This document shows, piece by piece, positions 47,815-59,401 of a DNA stretch of 64,000 nucleotides; positions within the stretch are counted from its first letter, which is position 1, and every line of letters starts with the position of its first letter. A program made the translations under genes and the position numbers. The DNA is from Cheiracanthium punctorium (Eukaryota > Arthropoda > Arachnida > Araneae > Cheiracanthiidae), in assembly GCA_038373885.1 (NCBI GenBank), contig JAWZYV010018244.1, positions 248,001 to 312,000 on the forward strand, given 5' to 3'. The notes beneath the pieces were generated by a model. The model was given only the letters and a program-made list of their open reading frames with translations, ran no database searches and was not told where the DNA came from.

Positions 47815-48873
47815 CAGTGGCGGCCCGTGGTCAAAACTGTTAGTGCAGCCGGAAGCATATGAGCCCCCCCCCCCCTCCTTTCCTCCGGACAGGATTGGAA
47901 AATCTTTGTTACTGAATTCGAAAGCTGGCGGATTAAGCCCTCACCGAGGGAAAAAAAAAAAAAGAAAAGAAATTACATACAAAATGTAAGAGATCCTATT
48001 TTACTTCCATAAACTGGACATAAATTTCAACCAGCCGCTCTTATCCTCAAAATTGCATTCATCCGTGTCCGATTCGAAGTTTCCTTAGAATTTTCTTTTG
48101 TAACGATAACTTGAGAAGAAAAGAAAAAAAAAAGAAAACGTACTTATTTTTTATAAGTCAAATCAATCCTCCTTTCTTTTAAACATGCGAATCGGTAAGT
48201 GATGTCCCCATAAAAAGGCGTTGTTTTAATTCAGATATCCATAATTTTAAAAGCTCTTTAAAATTTCCCATGTTTAAAGAATTTTTTCGCTCGCCATGTC
48301 CTCTAAATGCCAGTTCTTGCTTACATAAAAACAATATTGCTTTGATGGATAATTGTCCATTCATAAGCGTCTATTCAGGCTTCCCTTCTTGATAAATTCA
48401 GCAATATAAAGTCGAGAGTTTTCCAAACATATATTCTCCTTACCCCCTTCCTCACTTCTCGTCCGAGCCCAATCAGTTAGTCGAATTCTCAAGTTCAGCC
48501 GCCGTTAAAAAATCGTTCATCGGCTGTATCAGCTGCATACTCCCTATCCCGGAGAGGCTGCTTACGTAGTCGTTGTCATGGCAACGGTGCTGCCAATTTT
48601 CTTTTCAGCGCTCTGGGCTGAACCAAAGATTTTTCCAATTGAATTGCGGGAAGATTAAAGTGCTTTTTTTCTCTGAATGAGCGATCCGGCCACAATACGT
48701 TTTTTGTTTGTTTGTTTGTTTGGGTTTTTTCTGAGATTTTTTTAATTTACCGTAGGAATTCCACATTCCTAATCTGAATTTAGGAAAATTAGTAGAATAA
48801 ATTATTTTAAAGTATGTGGTGATAATTTCAAGTGCAGCCGGCTGTACTTGCTGTATCCCACGAGCCGCCACTG
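47815..48873. mobile_element. hAT-type non-autonomous element (1059 bp)
   Basis: Inverted ends CAGTGGCGGCCCGTGG and, read inward, CAGTGGCGGCTCGTGG (15 of 16 match). GCAGCCGG motifs lie just inside both ends. The 8-bp TSD GCATATGC (47807-47814 and 48874-48881) is exact. The interior contains short T/A and C runs and (TTTG)n at 48707-48722, with no transposase remnant that I recognise. Confidence 0.95.
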
Positions 48874-48881
48874 GCATATGC

Positions 48882-51736
48882 CTTAAATGTTGTACACAAA
48901 CCTATGTAGCAAGAGAAAACAGAGCTATTAGAGCTTTAAAAAAATTTCTTTATTTACCAAGTAAGATCTCGTGGGCCTAAGACTAACTACCGGAACATAA
49001 AAAAGGGGAGCTGAACTGGAAATTAGATTAATCAAGCTCTAATTGTCAGGTGCTACCACTTGAATTTACGTTGTTAAATGGAAAATCAAAAAATAGCTAG
49101 GTTTTATACTGTAAAAATTGTTGAAAAAGTTGAAAAAAATTGTCTTAAATAATGTTTCTTTGACATTTTAAAAACAAAATAAAATAAAAATAAAGAAAAA
49201 TTAATTAAGTCAGTCAGAATAAATGTTACTGTTCCTTAAGTCGTCAGTTTTTATGATTGTTTGATTATGAAAAGTAAGTATTTGTTTTAAAGAAATATCC
49301 ATGATCTAAATTAACTTTTTATATGTCTCATTTATTTTTATAACGAACTATTATGTGGTATAATTTTAATGCCTTGGAATGTACTTCTGGTAATGTTCAC
49401 AGACCATGACAGTAAGTCTTAAGTATTTGAAATTTAAAAAAATATAATCAACAGAAAAATTTCTATTTTATAATTTATTTTCAAGTTAAATGTAACAAAT
49501 AAATAAAATATTTTAAATAATTTTTCCTTTTTGTTTTTTAAGTGATATAAGACACGCGTGTGTTTTTTCAGGTCAGAAAAAGTTTTCTACTTTGTTTTTA
49601 TACATGGTCGTAACTATCCTGCTCTGCAAAAATCTGCTGAATATGATATTGGATTTAAAAATATTTAAATGTGTTAGAAAAAATAAAAACATGTTAGAAG
49701 CTCTTTAAATATATTACCAACATACTTTTCAATATGAGTTAGCTTGCCTACAAATATTTCCCTTTGTGCCAAATAACTCTGAACACCGAACCGCCAATAT
49801 GTTTATTGAAAATTTATCGTGCTCGTTTTTCAATTGTTACTACCTTAAAAATACGTAATATCAATGATGAAAGTTACCTATTGTGAAAAATTCATTAAAA
49901 GTCTTATGCCATATATTTTTGCGAAGGTTCATCGGTTATAGATTATTTGAAAATTCCACTGTACGTAATTACACTCATCTATCCCAAAATAATTGAAGCA
50001 CCTTTCATTTTTTTTTCATTTTTATTTTTTTGGACGTTCTGTATGCGTACGTTTCGATTGATTTATCTTTCTTAGATTCTTGTGAAAAGCTTTTAGGGGA
50101 ATCGAAGTATTAACTGAAATCATGCGAACACAGGCATATTCTGAAAGAAAAAATAATTGAAAAGAAACATAAACTGTCATTCCAAAAAGACAAAAATATA
50201 GTATTCTTTTATGGATAAAAACTGTTGTTACTTTTTAAATTATAAAGTTACTTTTCAAAAGACGTTTCTTCTATTTTTAAAATTTAGATTCATTTACTGT
50301 AAACTTGATTTTTTAATTCAGCAAGATTTCTTATCTGCTTTTTATTCAACCCGTGTTCTCTTCCTCCTTTCTCTTGAATTTTTTTCATTGGAATGGCAGC
50401 ATTCCATGTTTCCTCTCTTGATTTTATTATTTTCTTTCGGCTTTTAGAGAACTTGTGATTGCAGTAGTTTGGCTTATACGACACTCTGGAGGAAGTAAGA
50501 ATTTTTTTAATGTACGTGAGAGGCTATTTTTTAATTATCATTTTTTAACGCTGAACGTTATTTATACTATTTCAACTTTTATGAACACTAGTTTTATGAG
50601 GGTCTTATTATTAAAATTTAAAACGTTTATACAACTAGAAGTATTAAAAATTTCTTTTATCTTATTTTAGATCTGCCATTGCTACTCTCCTGTGCCTCAT
50701 CAGAGACAGACCTAAGGAAGGCAGTCTACACCAGGTGCGCTGTTTTACAAGGAAGTTAGCAATTAAATTCAATCAAAAATTTTTGTCGCAAGCGATTGTA
50801 GTTTGCCATAAAACTGGAAAATGTGACAGAATGTTCGATGGTTTAAAAGTGAATATCTTCGAAAGTAACTTAAACAAAACTGCAGAAATTCAACAATCCC
50901 CACTTGTACTTGAAGCGAAGAAATTTTAAATTTATAATAATTAAATAAGTTTAAAGCATTGTGTGTGCTAATTTTAGTTGAGGACTCAAAATTTGATCGT
51001 TAAATTATTACTGTAAAGAGCATTTATACATAAGCGTCTCATGCAATTTAACTGCATACCGCTCGTGCAGAACCAATAGTGAAAAGAGATTGAGGACAGA
51101 CGTTAAAGCATTTATGTATCTATGTATATATAAATACGCTAAGGAAAACCTTTGTGTCCCTTTTGCAGCATATTGCGCAAACGGATGAGCGAGAAATTCG
51201 GCACAGTTAAAGTTCGTATGGAGGTGGTTGTGCAAATGTAAAAATTTTTATTTAGTATGCTATTGAACCGTAAATGATTAGAGAAGTAATTTGGCCCAGT
51301 ATTTCGCGCCCAGTTAGGCGATGGTTCCATTGTTGTGTCAATTTTGAAATAACAACACTAAGTAGGTTTCAGCAGGGATAGAGAGTTATAGTATTAGAAC
51401 AAAATTTGCAAAAAGCGAAATTATTCCCCAGTTTGATGAAACGCCAATGACTAAAATGTGTTTTAGCTGTGTGCTTGGCGACTTTTTTTTAGACGGTCGT
51501 AAGTGCGCGAAGTGTTGTAAATTCCATGTTTTAAACCAGCGGAAAAACAAACCGAACAGGGCAGGTTGCAATCCAAGAGATGCACCAGAGAAAGGCGCCA
51601 ATTCGACAATTTCTTCACAAACTCCCGCCATGGAGTATGTTAACGTAAATTTTCTACGAAAATATTATTGAAGAAATACCTCTGCAATTAATAGGGAATG
51701 AAAATAATATTATTATTTTCATTCGTAACTCAAGTG
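48882..51736. other. No recognised gene
   Basis: Frames at 50211-50447, 50455-50670, 50735-50929 and 51447-51671 are short. The last contains a Cys-rich string (CFSCVLGDFFLDGRKCAKCC) directly upstream of the Helitron relic, but I cannot place it in a family. Confidence 0.4.
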
Positions 51737-52740
51737 TATGGAAATATTTCCGAAAACATACTCTCAGATAATGTATTGAAGTCAGTTATAATAGGACCAA
51801 AAAATGATGATTGAACTCTTATTAATGCTGACTTAATCGAATATTTGATGAACAGAGAACATATCACCATTGCTACGCTAAAATAATTTGCTATGATGAC
51901 AATGAAATTTATAACTATCCAGTGGAGTTTTTGAATTCTTTGACTATGTGTGGTTTGGGTTTTTTTCCGGTTAGCTGGGAGCAAGTGAAAAATTGACAAA
52001 TAATCGTGATCTGCACCGAATGTTTCCAAGCCTAAAGCGATTTCCAGTACATAGTTGTTTATCCCTTTCCATACTTTGGAAGTTTAATTTAATTTCGTAT
52101 TTTAATTTAATTCCACACGTTTTCCCCTATTCCTCATTATGCAACCAATAAGCATGCAAATTTCTTTTTAGTATATTGATATTTTTGTATATATTGAATT
52201 CTGTACATAAATACTATTTTGTATATGGATTAAAATGTCCGGTTTTGTTTTGACGGACGACAGTGTTTCAGAAGTAGTCTTTAAACGTTTCCCAGAAAAA
52301 ACAGTCGTCGAGATTTGTGCCTGGCTAACCGAAAAATACCATAGTTTGCGTCCACATAAGTTAGTATTGAAAGTTAGTAATTGTTTCTTCATACTAATCA
52401 GAAACTTAAATGCAAAGGAAGCATTAGTCAATGGAACAAGAATGCGCATCAATTTTATATATCGTAATGCGATTGATTGCGAAGTTTGAACTGGAACCGC
52501 AGACAATAAAAGAATTTTAATTCCACTTTTAAAATATTCTGGTACTATTTTACCATATCCTTTCAAAGAACTCAATTTACAAATATACCTGCATTTGCGA
52601 TGGCAGTAAATAAATATCAAGGACAATCATTCGATAAAAGTGCAAATTTATGAGGCAGCAATTTTCTATACATGGTAAGTGATATGCCTCAGCAAGTAGA
52701 GTTCAATCATTCGACGGTTTAGGGTTTTATAACTCCCAAC
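51737..52740 (+). pseudogene. Decayed Helitron Pif1-type helicase C-terminal region
   Basis: Several frames together follow the order of Helitron SF1 helicases. KSVIIGPKNDD at about 51780 has the form of the IL-x-P-x-N segment, NYPVEFLNSL near 51913 of the YP-x-EFLNSL box, and PHKLVLKVSN with IRNLNAKEALVNGTRM (52350-52450) of the PPH-x-L-x-LK / LLRNL-x-P-x-GL-NGTR block. FAMAVNKYQGQSFDK at about 52593 is helicase motif V, and SASRVQSFDGL near 52690 is motif VI. Frameshifts, stops and a ~380-bp interruption (about 51960-52345) make it dead. Helitrons are rolling-circle transposons; their Rep part and termini were not seen. Confidence 0.8.
52235..52346 (+). other. Foreign open segment fused to the Helitron relic
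   Basis: An ATG-started frame (MSGFVLTDDSVSEVVFKRFP, then EKTVVEICAWLTEKYHSLR) runs without a stop straight into the helicase block PHKLVLK, ending with it at 52489. The first ~37 residues do not belong to the helicase order I know. They could be an inserted or captured sequence that happens to be in frame; EICAWL is faintly like a SAP-type helix, but this is not assignable. Confidence 0.4.
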
Positions 52741-52919
52741 ACAATGGGCCTTTAGCCAAGGACAGCTCTAGGCTGAATTTTCGGAGTGTGTCACTAGAAA
52801 TTTTAGATTAGTCTAAATTGTTCAAAACGTAAATTGAATGTGTATAATCGTATGGGAACGTGTGAAATCCAAGGTCGGTAAAGAGAGATGACCCATATGT
52901 CCCATTCGCTGGAACTGCC

Positions 52920-53069
52920 TTTGTATTTAGCAAAATATGATAGAAGTCTTTACAAAAATACCGTCTTCACAGAAAAGTGTGGTGGTTGTAAAGTAAAATT
53001 GTACAAAAGTGGTCACTATAGACAGATGGTCTCTTTTAGCCAAGGTGGTCACTTCAGTAGGTTCCACTA
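52920..53069. repeat. Single end of a Tigger-like element
   Basis: The motifs GTGGTTGTAAAGTA, AGTGGTCACTATAGACAGAT and AAGGTGGTCACTTC, then GTTCCACTA, resemble the subterminal GTGGTC blocks and TTCCACTG end of the Tigger elements at 9-10 kb. No partner end was recognised. Confidence 0.4.
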
Positions 53070-53371
53070 GATATGGAATCTTGAGACATACTCTTTGACA
53101 GAAGAACTTTATTCAAGCTCAAATTAAAAAATGTAATGCTTTATGGTCGAATTTCGACTACTGGCAGACAACTAGTACCTATAAATGCTTTAAAATGATA
53201 AGACGTTGAACAGATGTTACAGCAAATATCATTCTAATATTAGATAAGTTTTGACAGACTATATTTTCTATACACAAGCTATTTCAAATAACCATGATAT
53301 TGCAACAGTATTTTGATTTACAGATTCGGCAACGGTAATACATATTGTATGTTCTTTGTGATGAGTAAGTA

Positions 53372-53545
53372 CAGTGAAATTTCCCTTTAAGGTATTGTAG
53401 AAAACCAAAACAATAAATGCACCGTAGTAAACAAAATCATCGTTATAGAGTGTACGTCGATGTTTAGGGTAATATTAAATTCAAAGGAATTAAGACGGGA
53501 TTGAGCAAAAAATAAGCCAACAGAGAAAGTTATGGAATTTCACAG
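53372..53545. mobile_element. Tigger-type MITE (174 bp)
   Basis: Starts CAGTGAAATTTCC, the same end as Tigger B at 10187, and ends with GGAATTTCACAG. TA flanks it at 53370-53371 and 53546-53547. No coding content. Confidence 0.65.
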
Positions 53546-53639
53546 TATATTGTAAATATTTCAATGAACCTTCAACACCAGATAAATATTTAAGAATTAC
53601 GGGCACGATTTTGTTTTGGTTTTAGAGCAATGTTGTTTC

Positions 53640-54300
53640 CATATTGTGTCAAGAGCTTATCAGTACTAATGAGTCAGTATACTCCGAGTACTCCCGGACA
53701 AGACAGCCCATTTTAAGAACGGCGAATCAGATCTATCGCGAACGAATCCCAGATCTTCAGATGTTTGTGTACGAAACGAAAAGAGATACATCCTACATTC
53801 TAAAGGAGATCTCCAAAGAAACTCACCGGGCATAAACAACCGCAGCAGGTCGAAAACCTCTCATCTTCCACTTCAAGTTCCAGCTTGTACGCCTCTGGAT
53901 TCTCTCTCATGTTTTTTGTGTGGCGGTGTCATTTCAGGCGGTCAACAACATTCGGCCGCATGTTAATCCTGGAAGAGGCACCTTCGGTCTGGCCAGAATT
54001 TCCATCAGACATACACACACAGAGAGAGAGAGAGAGCCATGTTGATCTTTTCATTGATTCTTCGAGGGGGGATCTCAAACGCATGCGCACCGGAACCCGG
54101 TGCTTTTTCATTTTTATTTTTGCATCTCCTCCAGTTGTGGACGAAAGAGAAAGAGAGAGAGATGAATTAACGCGTGTGGAGAAATTTCCTCGTTTCTCTT
54201 CGGAAGTGGACGCATCATGTGAAAAGTGGTCAGTGCGTGACACTCGCGCGAGTTTCACGCCACTGTGATAGCGAATCATGTCGAATCTAACCCTAAGTTG
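53640..54300. other. GC-richer unique segment, possible exon or promoter
   Basis: This is the clearest non-repeat patch of raised GC content. On the plus strand 53644-53835 is open with an ordinary amino-acid mix (CQELISTNESVYSEYSRTRQ at its start). On the minus strand GCCCG-GTGAGT at 53827/53826 fits a splice donor, so 54290-53827 could be a first exon, mainly untranslated. The two readings are mutually exclusive. The frames at 53885-54333 are low-complexity around (GA)n at 54019-54036. No domain is recognised. Confidence 0.3.
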
Positions 54301-55253
54301 AGGAAAAGGGCAGTGATTTAAAGCTGTTTTCACTCAGCACAGTGCTGTATCATTCACTCAACGACAATAAATAAATATAAATAACTCGCGTTAAAAAGCA
54401 ACTAAATATAATTAATTCATGTAAGCATTTATTGGTAAAATAACCTAAGTAAATAAAGTAACTTAAGTAAAAAGAAATAAATAAATAAGTAAAATAAGTA
54501 ATTTTCAAGAGACGCTGGGGTTTACTTTCTTTAGGAGTTGCACAATCCCACAAGAAAGTAACTCTCATACATTAGGTAGAAAATCTGTTCGCTTTAGAGA
54601 AGAAACATAAGAGGGGGTGGGGGGTATCTCCTCTGCAAAATTCAGAATATGGTTAGCAAAATTATAATAATCAAGCCTTTTTAAGTTAAACTTTACCTTT
54701 TTTTAGATCTTTTGTGTACTCCTCTTTTTAATTTTAGTCTGCGGGCCTAGTTTGCTTGTTTATTTATCTGTCTTTCATGCAAATATAAACCTTTGTATCG
54801 ATCTGCTTGTAGCTGAATTCATTTATACTAAGTTGCGCACAGAAGAAATCTTAGCGGACTTTAAAATCCTAAAAAGCCACCTATTCTAAGCTACCCGATT
54901 TCTCCATGAAAACGAAGTTTGAAATTCTAGGCAATTTTTGCACAATTTTCAGCTTCCGAAGAAAGAGTTTACTAAGTCACTAGACCGGGGAGTTTGAAAT
55001 TCGTCATACATGTGCAGAAAAACACATATACTTTAATCCGTGCATTCCCCAGTTTTTAGAAATTTTTCACAATTTTAAAATTTGCTGGAAAAATGTATTC
55101 GATACCGTTAGACCAACCCACTCTCTACAACCTTTCAACAGATATCCTACACGATAAAAAAAAAACCCTCAGACTTTGAAAATCTAAAAATCCACTTGCT
55201 TCCCGATGCTTAGTGATTTTTCATCCATTTTCAACTCTGATTATTCGAGCAAT
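54301..55253. other. No recognised feature
   Basis: AT-rich; short frames only (for example the minus-strand one at 54350-54568, driven by a TAAA/TAAG-rich tract). Confidence 0.45.
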
Positions 55254-56901
55254 CAGCTTGAAAATTTGCTCAGACTTATATAAAAGTAATTAACGTACAC
55301 GTATATTTATTCTTTTCTTTTAAATATTTCAGGTTAATAGCTAAAGTAAACTTTAGTCCCATGTGAGGAACATGCAGAGCGAAACATAAACAAACAAACA
55401 AAAAGTAGAAGGAACACGATTCCAAAGAAATATAACTGGTAGAAAAATAGGGGAAATCAAAACAAATCAAAAAAGGGGAAATTTGTGGAGGATTTCATTC
55501 CTTCCCCTACTGTTTTCCGTAAAAAAAAAAAACATCGATATTTTTCTTTCACCCAGTTCCTTGTATCACGGATTGCTTACCTGTAAAACTACTTTCTCTG
55601 CATCGGATGCTATTCGACTGAAGAGCAAATACCACACTCTTAAGTATCAGTCTGTGCGTGTATGTACATTCGCTGTGATTAAGTCCTCTCAAGAGTGTTT
55701 TTAATAAAGTACGGTACATTCATAAGAAACCCCACTATGATTAGTATGATTCACGTGTTCTCTTATCTCAATTTACGCTTCCGATTAGAAATATTTTTTA
55801 ACCCTTTAACGCGCAGTGTTCCCGCTCTGGCAACACCCAACTCTGACGTTTTGACTGTTGCCAGTCACGAAGAATAGATTGGATTTCTATAAAGTTAGTG
55901 GCGGGTGACATAGCTCCACGAGAAGCCTTTACTTTTTAGCCCGCTATTTCCCGTAAAAAAATCGTCACAATTATTTTTAACAGCATTGACAGCTGCTGAA
56001 AAATGGAAGAATGCGAGAACAACTGGATAGATTGCCCAATGCTGAAAAAAGCTGCATTGGGAAAGGGTTGCGTCTCAAAGGGTTATCCTATTGGCTACAG
56101 TAGCAGTTTTCTTTATAACGATTTAAAATTAAGCAAAAATAATTTTTCACTTACCCCAATCTTTTTGAGCTGAAATTTTGTATGCTAATGCATCTTAGCT
56201 AATGATATATGAATCAATCGTAAAAAGTTTTAACATAAAATAATTTTTATAAATTTGTTCCAGCCCCTACAAAAAGGCGATAAAAGAGAGATCGCTGCTT
56301 TTAAAGGTAAGAAATAAGAATAAATTTTTTAAGCGTGGGTGCGATATTTAGCTGAAATGATCTTCATTCGTTATCAAACAGAAGTTCCATCAAAAGCATA
56401 ACGTAATCATTTTAAATCACGATAACTAAGTATAGCTTAGAGCTGAATGTAAATTAAATAACATTTAAAGCATGAACACTGAATGCTCTGATATATCTGA
56501 AAAAAATTCGTTCAGTGTCTTAATTTTATAAGTATGAGTTCTTTGTCCGCAAAACGATGAAATACATAAATAACGAAAAATAAATTAAACATTGTTTATC
56601 AACCTTTATAAATAAAGGATTCTTGCGCTGACGTTGGGCTTGCCGCATTTTCAGCAACTTCCAAACCTTATCAACAGTTCTCAAAACGGAAGCAAAACTA
56701 CGCTTTTAATGCAGAAAAGAAAGTATATAATTTTAATCGAGATAATCGTTTAAAAATATTGCGATTTCTGATTCTTTCACCGACTCTTCGATGTAGCACT
56801 GAAAAATCTAATTGCTACTTCCAAACACGTACACAGAAAGAAAAAAAAAGAATGAAGAAAGAAAACTGATTTCATTTTTAATAGCACTGAGAGCCTGTAT
56901 T
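55254..56901 (+). repeat. 1.65-kb duplicated block, copy 1
   Basis: From CAGCTTGAAAATTTGCTCAG to GAGAGCCTGTATT this block is almost identical to 57576-59232. By eye the differences are a handful of substitutions and ~12 bp missing from the piggyBac copy inside. The sequences outside the block are unrelated. Paired frames (such as 55483-55704 and 57805-58026) are identical because the duplication is recent, which is not evidence of coding. Confidence 0.95.
55798..56086 (+). mobile_element. piggyBac-type MITE, copy 9 (hairpin deleted)
   Basis: TTAA at 55798-55801; the expected right TTAA is TTAT (56083-56086). The unique half is present with variants CTCTGGCAACACC and AAAGTTAGTGGCGG shared only with copy 10. 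The hairpin is reduced to CCCAATGCTGAAAAAAGCTG followed by CATTGGG. It sits inside the duplicated block. Confidence 0.9.
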
Positions 56902-57182
56902 ATGGTATTTTTTTAAGTAACACGTACGAGATCTTTTGGGAAGAATTCATTCCGTCTGCACTAACTTTATTATTTTGTTAAAATTAAGAAAAATAAAACA
57001 TTCATTTAACTTTCTAATGCATTTGATTTTTTTTAATTTTAAAAACTTTATTTACTCATTTTTGACAGAAGGTTTCCATCGAATCAATATATTAAAATAG
57101 AATATATAAGATATATGTCTTATCACACCCCTAGGTTTGTTAGGATGTGTGTGTTGTGTTGTGTGTTAAGGCAAACCTGCTC

Positions 57183-57385
57183 GCGGGGTATCTGCCTAAG
57201 ATGGGGGGCGCCTTGGTAAGAGGATTTCTAAGGGGTTCTAATGCGTATGTACGTTACATCTAGAGAAAACCTACCAAAACTCCAGACCGTTAGATCGACA
57301 GCCGCGCGATGGGACCCGAACCCGAGACCTTCATACCTCGGCCGTCTACCATTTTCAGTGGCATAACCACTGTGCCATGGACTGT
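57183..57385 (-). mobile_element. tRNA-derived SINE, copy S5 (best promoter boxes)
   Basis: The minus strand begins CCATGGCACAGTGGTTATGC (A box) and has GGTTCGGGTCCC (B box, near GGTTCGANNCC). It is followed by CGCGCGGCTGTCGATCTAAC, GGTCTGGAGTTTTGGTAGG, TAGATGTAACGTACATACGC, ATTAGAACCCCTTAGAAATC and the tail CTTAGGCAGATACCCCGCG. Head and body match S1 and S3. It is a pol III-type retroposon and not a tRNA gene, since no acceptor stem closes. Confidence 0.85.
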
Positions 57386-57575
57386 GCAAGGACATGATTT
57401 TCAGCTGGTTGAACCATAAATTTTATACAACTTTTCTATCTATTTTCCAAAAATAAAACTCACGAACAATAACAAATCTCATACTCTAGTGCAGTCAAAC
57501 CTCGTTAGTAAGTCACCTGGATAAGACGTCACTCCGCATACTACATCATACTTCAGAATTTCCGACCTTGTTAAC

Positions 57576-59232
57576 CAGCTTGAAAATTTGCTCAGACTTA
57601 TATAAAAGTAATTAACGTACACGTATATTTATTCTTTTCTTTTAAATATTTCAGGTTAATAGCTAAAGTAAACTTTAGTCCCATGTGAGGAACATGCAGA
57701 GCGAAACATAAACAAACAAACAAAAAGTAGAAGAAACACGATTCCAAAGAAATATAACTGGTAGAAAAATTGGGGAAATCAAAACAAAGCAAAAAAGGAG
57801 AAATTTGTGGAGGATTTCATTCCTTCCCCTACTGTTTTCCGTAAAAAAAAAAAACATCGATATTTTTCTTTCACCCAGTTCCTTGTATCACGGATTGCTT
57901 ACCTGTAAAACTACTTTCTCTGCATCGGATGCTATTCGACTGAAGAGCAAATACCACACTCTTAAGTATCAGTCTGTGCGTGTATGTACATTCGCTGTGA
58001 TTAAGTCCTCTCAAGAGTGTTTTTAATAAAGTACGGTACATTCATAAGAAACCCCACTATGATTAGTATGATTCACGTGTTCTCTTATCCCAATTTACGC
58101 TTCCGATTAGAAAAATTTTAACCCTTTAACGCGCAGTGTTCCCGCTCTGGCAACACCCAACTCTGACGTTTTGACTGTTGCCAGTCACGAAGAATAGATT
58201 GGATTTCTATAAAGTTAGTGGCGGGTGACATAGCTCCACGAGAATCCTTTACTTTTTAGCCCGCTATTTCCCGTAAAAAAATCGTCACGATTATTTTTAA
58301 CAGCATTGACAGCTGCTGAAAAATGGAAGAATGCGAGAACAGCTGGATAGATTGCCCAATGCTGAAAAAAGCTGCCCTTTTTTCAGCATTGGGAAAGGGT
58401 TGCACCTCAAAGGGTTATCCTATTGGCTACAGTATCAGTTTTCTTTATAACGATTTAAAATTAAGCAAAAATAATTTTTCACTTACCCCAATCTTTTTGA
58501 GCTGAAATTTGTATGCTAATGCATCTTAGCTAATGATATATGAATCAATCGTAAAAAGTTTTAACATAAAATAATTTTTATAAATTTGTTCCAGCCCCTA
58601 CAAAAAGGCGATAAAAGAGAGATCGCTGCTTTTAAAGGTAAGAAATAAGAATAAATTTTTTAAGCGTGGGTGCGATATTTAGCTGAAATGATCTTCATTC
58701 GTTATCAAACAGAAGTTCCATCAAAAGCATAACGTAATCATTTTAAATCACGATAACTAAGTATAGCTTAGAGCTGAATGTAAATTAAATAACATTTAAA
58801 GCATGAACACTGAATGCTCTGATATATCTGAAAAAAATTCGTTCAGTGTCTTAATTTTATAAGTATGAGTTCTTTGTCCGCAAAACGATGAAATACATAA
58901 ATAACGAAAAATAAATTAAACATTGTTTATCAACCTTTATAAATAAAGGATTCTTGCGCTGACGTTGGGCTTGCCGCATTTTCAGCAACTTCCAAACCTT
59001 ATCAACAGTTCTCAAAACGGAAGCAAAACTACGCTTTTAATGCAGAAAAGAAAGTATATAATTTTAATCGAGATAATCGTTTAAAAATATTGCGATTTCT
59101 GATTCTTTCACCGACTCTTCGATGTAGCACTGAAAAATCTAATTGCTACTTCCAAACACGTACACAGAAAGAAAAAAAAAGAATGAAGAAAGAAAACTGA
59201 TTTCATTTTTAATAGCACTGAGAGCCTGTATT
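57576..59232 (+). repeat. 1.65-kb duplicated block, copy 2
   Basis: Second copy of 55254-56901, starting 84 bp inside the Tigger-like end and stopping exactly where a piggyBac fragment begins. The block's last bases (TTTTTAATAGCACTGA) match a stretch of the piggyBac left half, which may have guided the junction. Confidence 0.95.
58118..58418 (+). mobile_element. piggyBac-type MITE, copy 10 (mini-hairpin)
   Basis: TTAA at 58118-58121; right target site TTAT (58415-58418), as in copy 9. The hairpin is reduced to 16-bp perfect arms (CCCAATGCTGAAAAAA and its complement) with the loop GCTGCCC. Duplicated together with the block, so copies 9 and 10 represent one insertion. Confidence 0.95.
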
Positions 59233-59236
59233 GACA

Positions 59237-59401
59237 TCTGGCTGTGCGGCACAGCCAGCTGTCGTCAAAAAAAGGGTCTCTAGATCTGTGGCACGCGATG
59301 AAAGTTTAGATCGTCCGCCATCTTGCTGGTAGTTCAGTCGAGCGATGGCAACGGCTGCCCTTTTTTCAGCATTGGGAAAGGGTTGCGCCTCAAAGGGTCA
59401 A
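59237..59401 (+). mobile_element. piggyBac-type MITE, right-end fragment
   Basis: Starts in the hairpin loop region (TGGCTGTGCGGCACAGCCAG) and continues through one full arm to the terminus CAAAGGG; the target site is TCAA (59398-59401), mutated from TTAA. The left half is absent. Confidence 0.9.

Noticed and set aside
53929..54333. 134-residue minus-strand frame with serine/leucine runs
   Set aside because: Driven by the (GA)n tract; composition is low-complexity. The segment is kept only as a possible exon or promoter.
57183..57385. tRNA gene
   Set aside because: A and B boxes are present, but the acceptor stem does not close and a conserved 3' body follows, as in a SINE.
55483..58026. 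Identical 73-residue frames at 55483-55704 and 57805-58026
   Set aside because: Identity follows from the recent block duplication. There is no domain, and the diverged third copy near 59.95 kb does not keep the frame.
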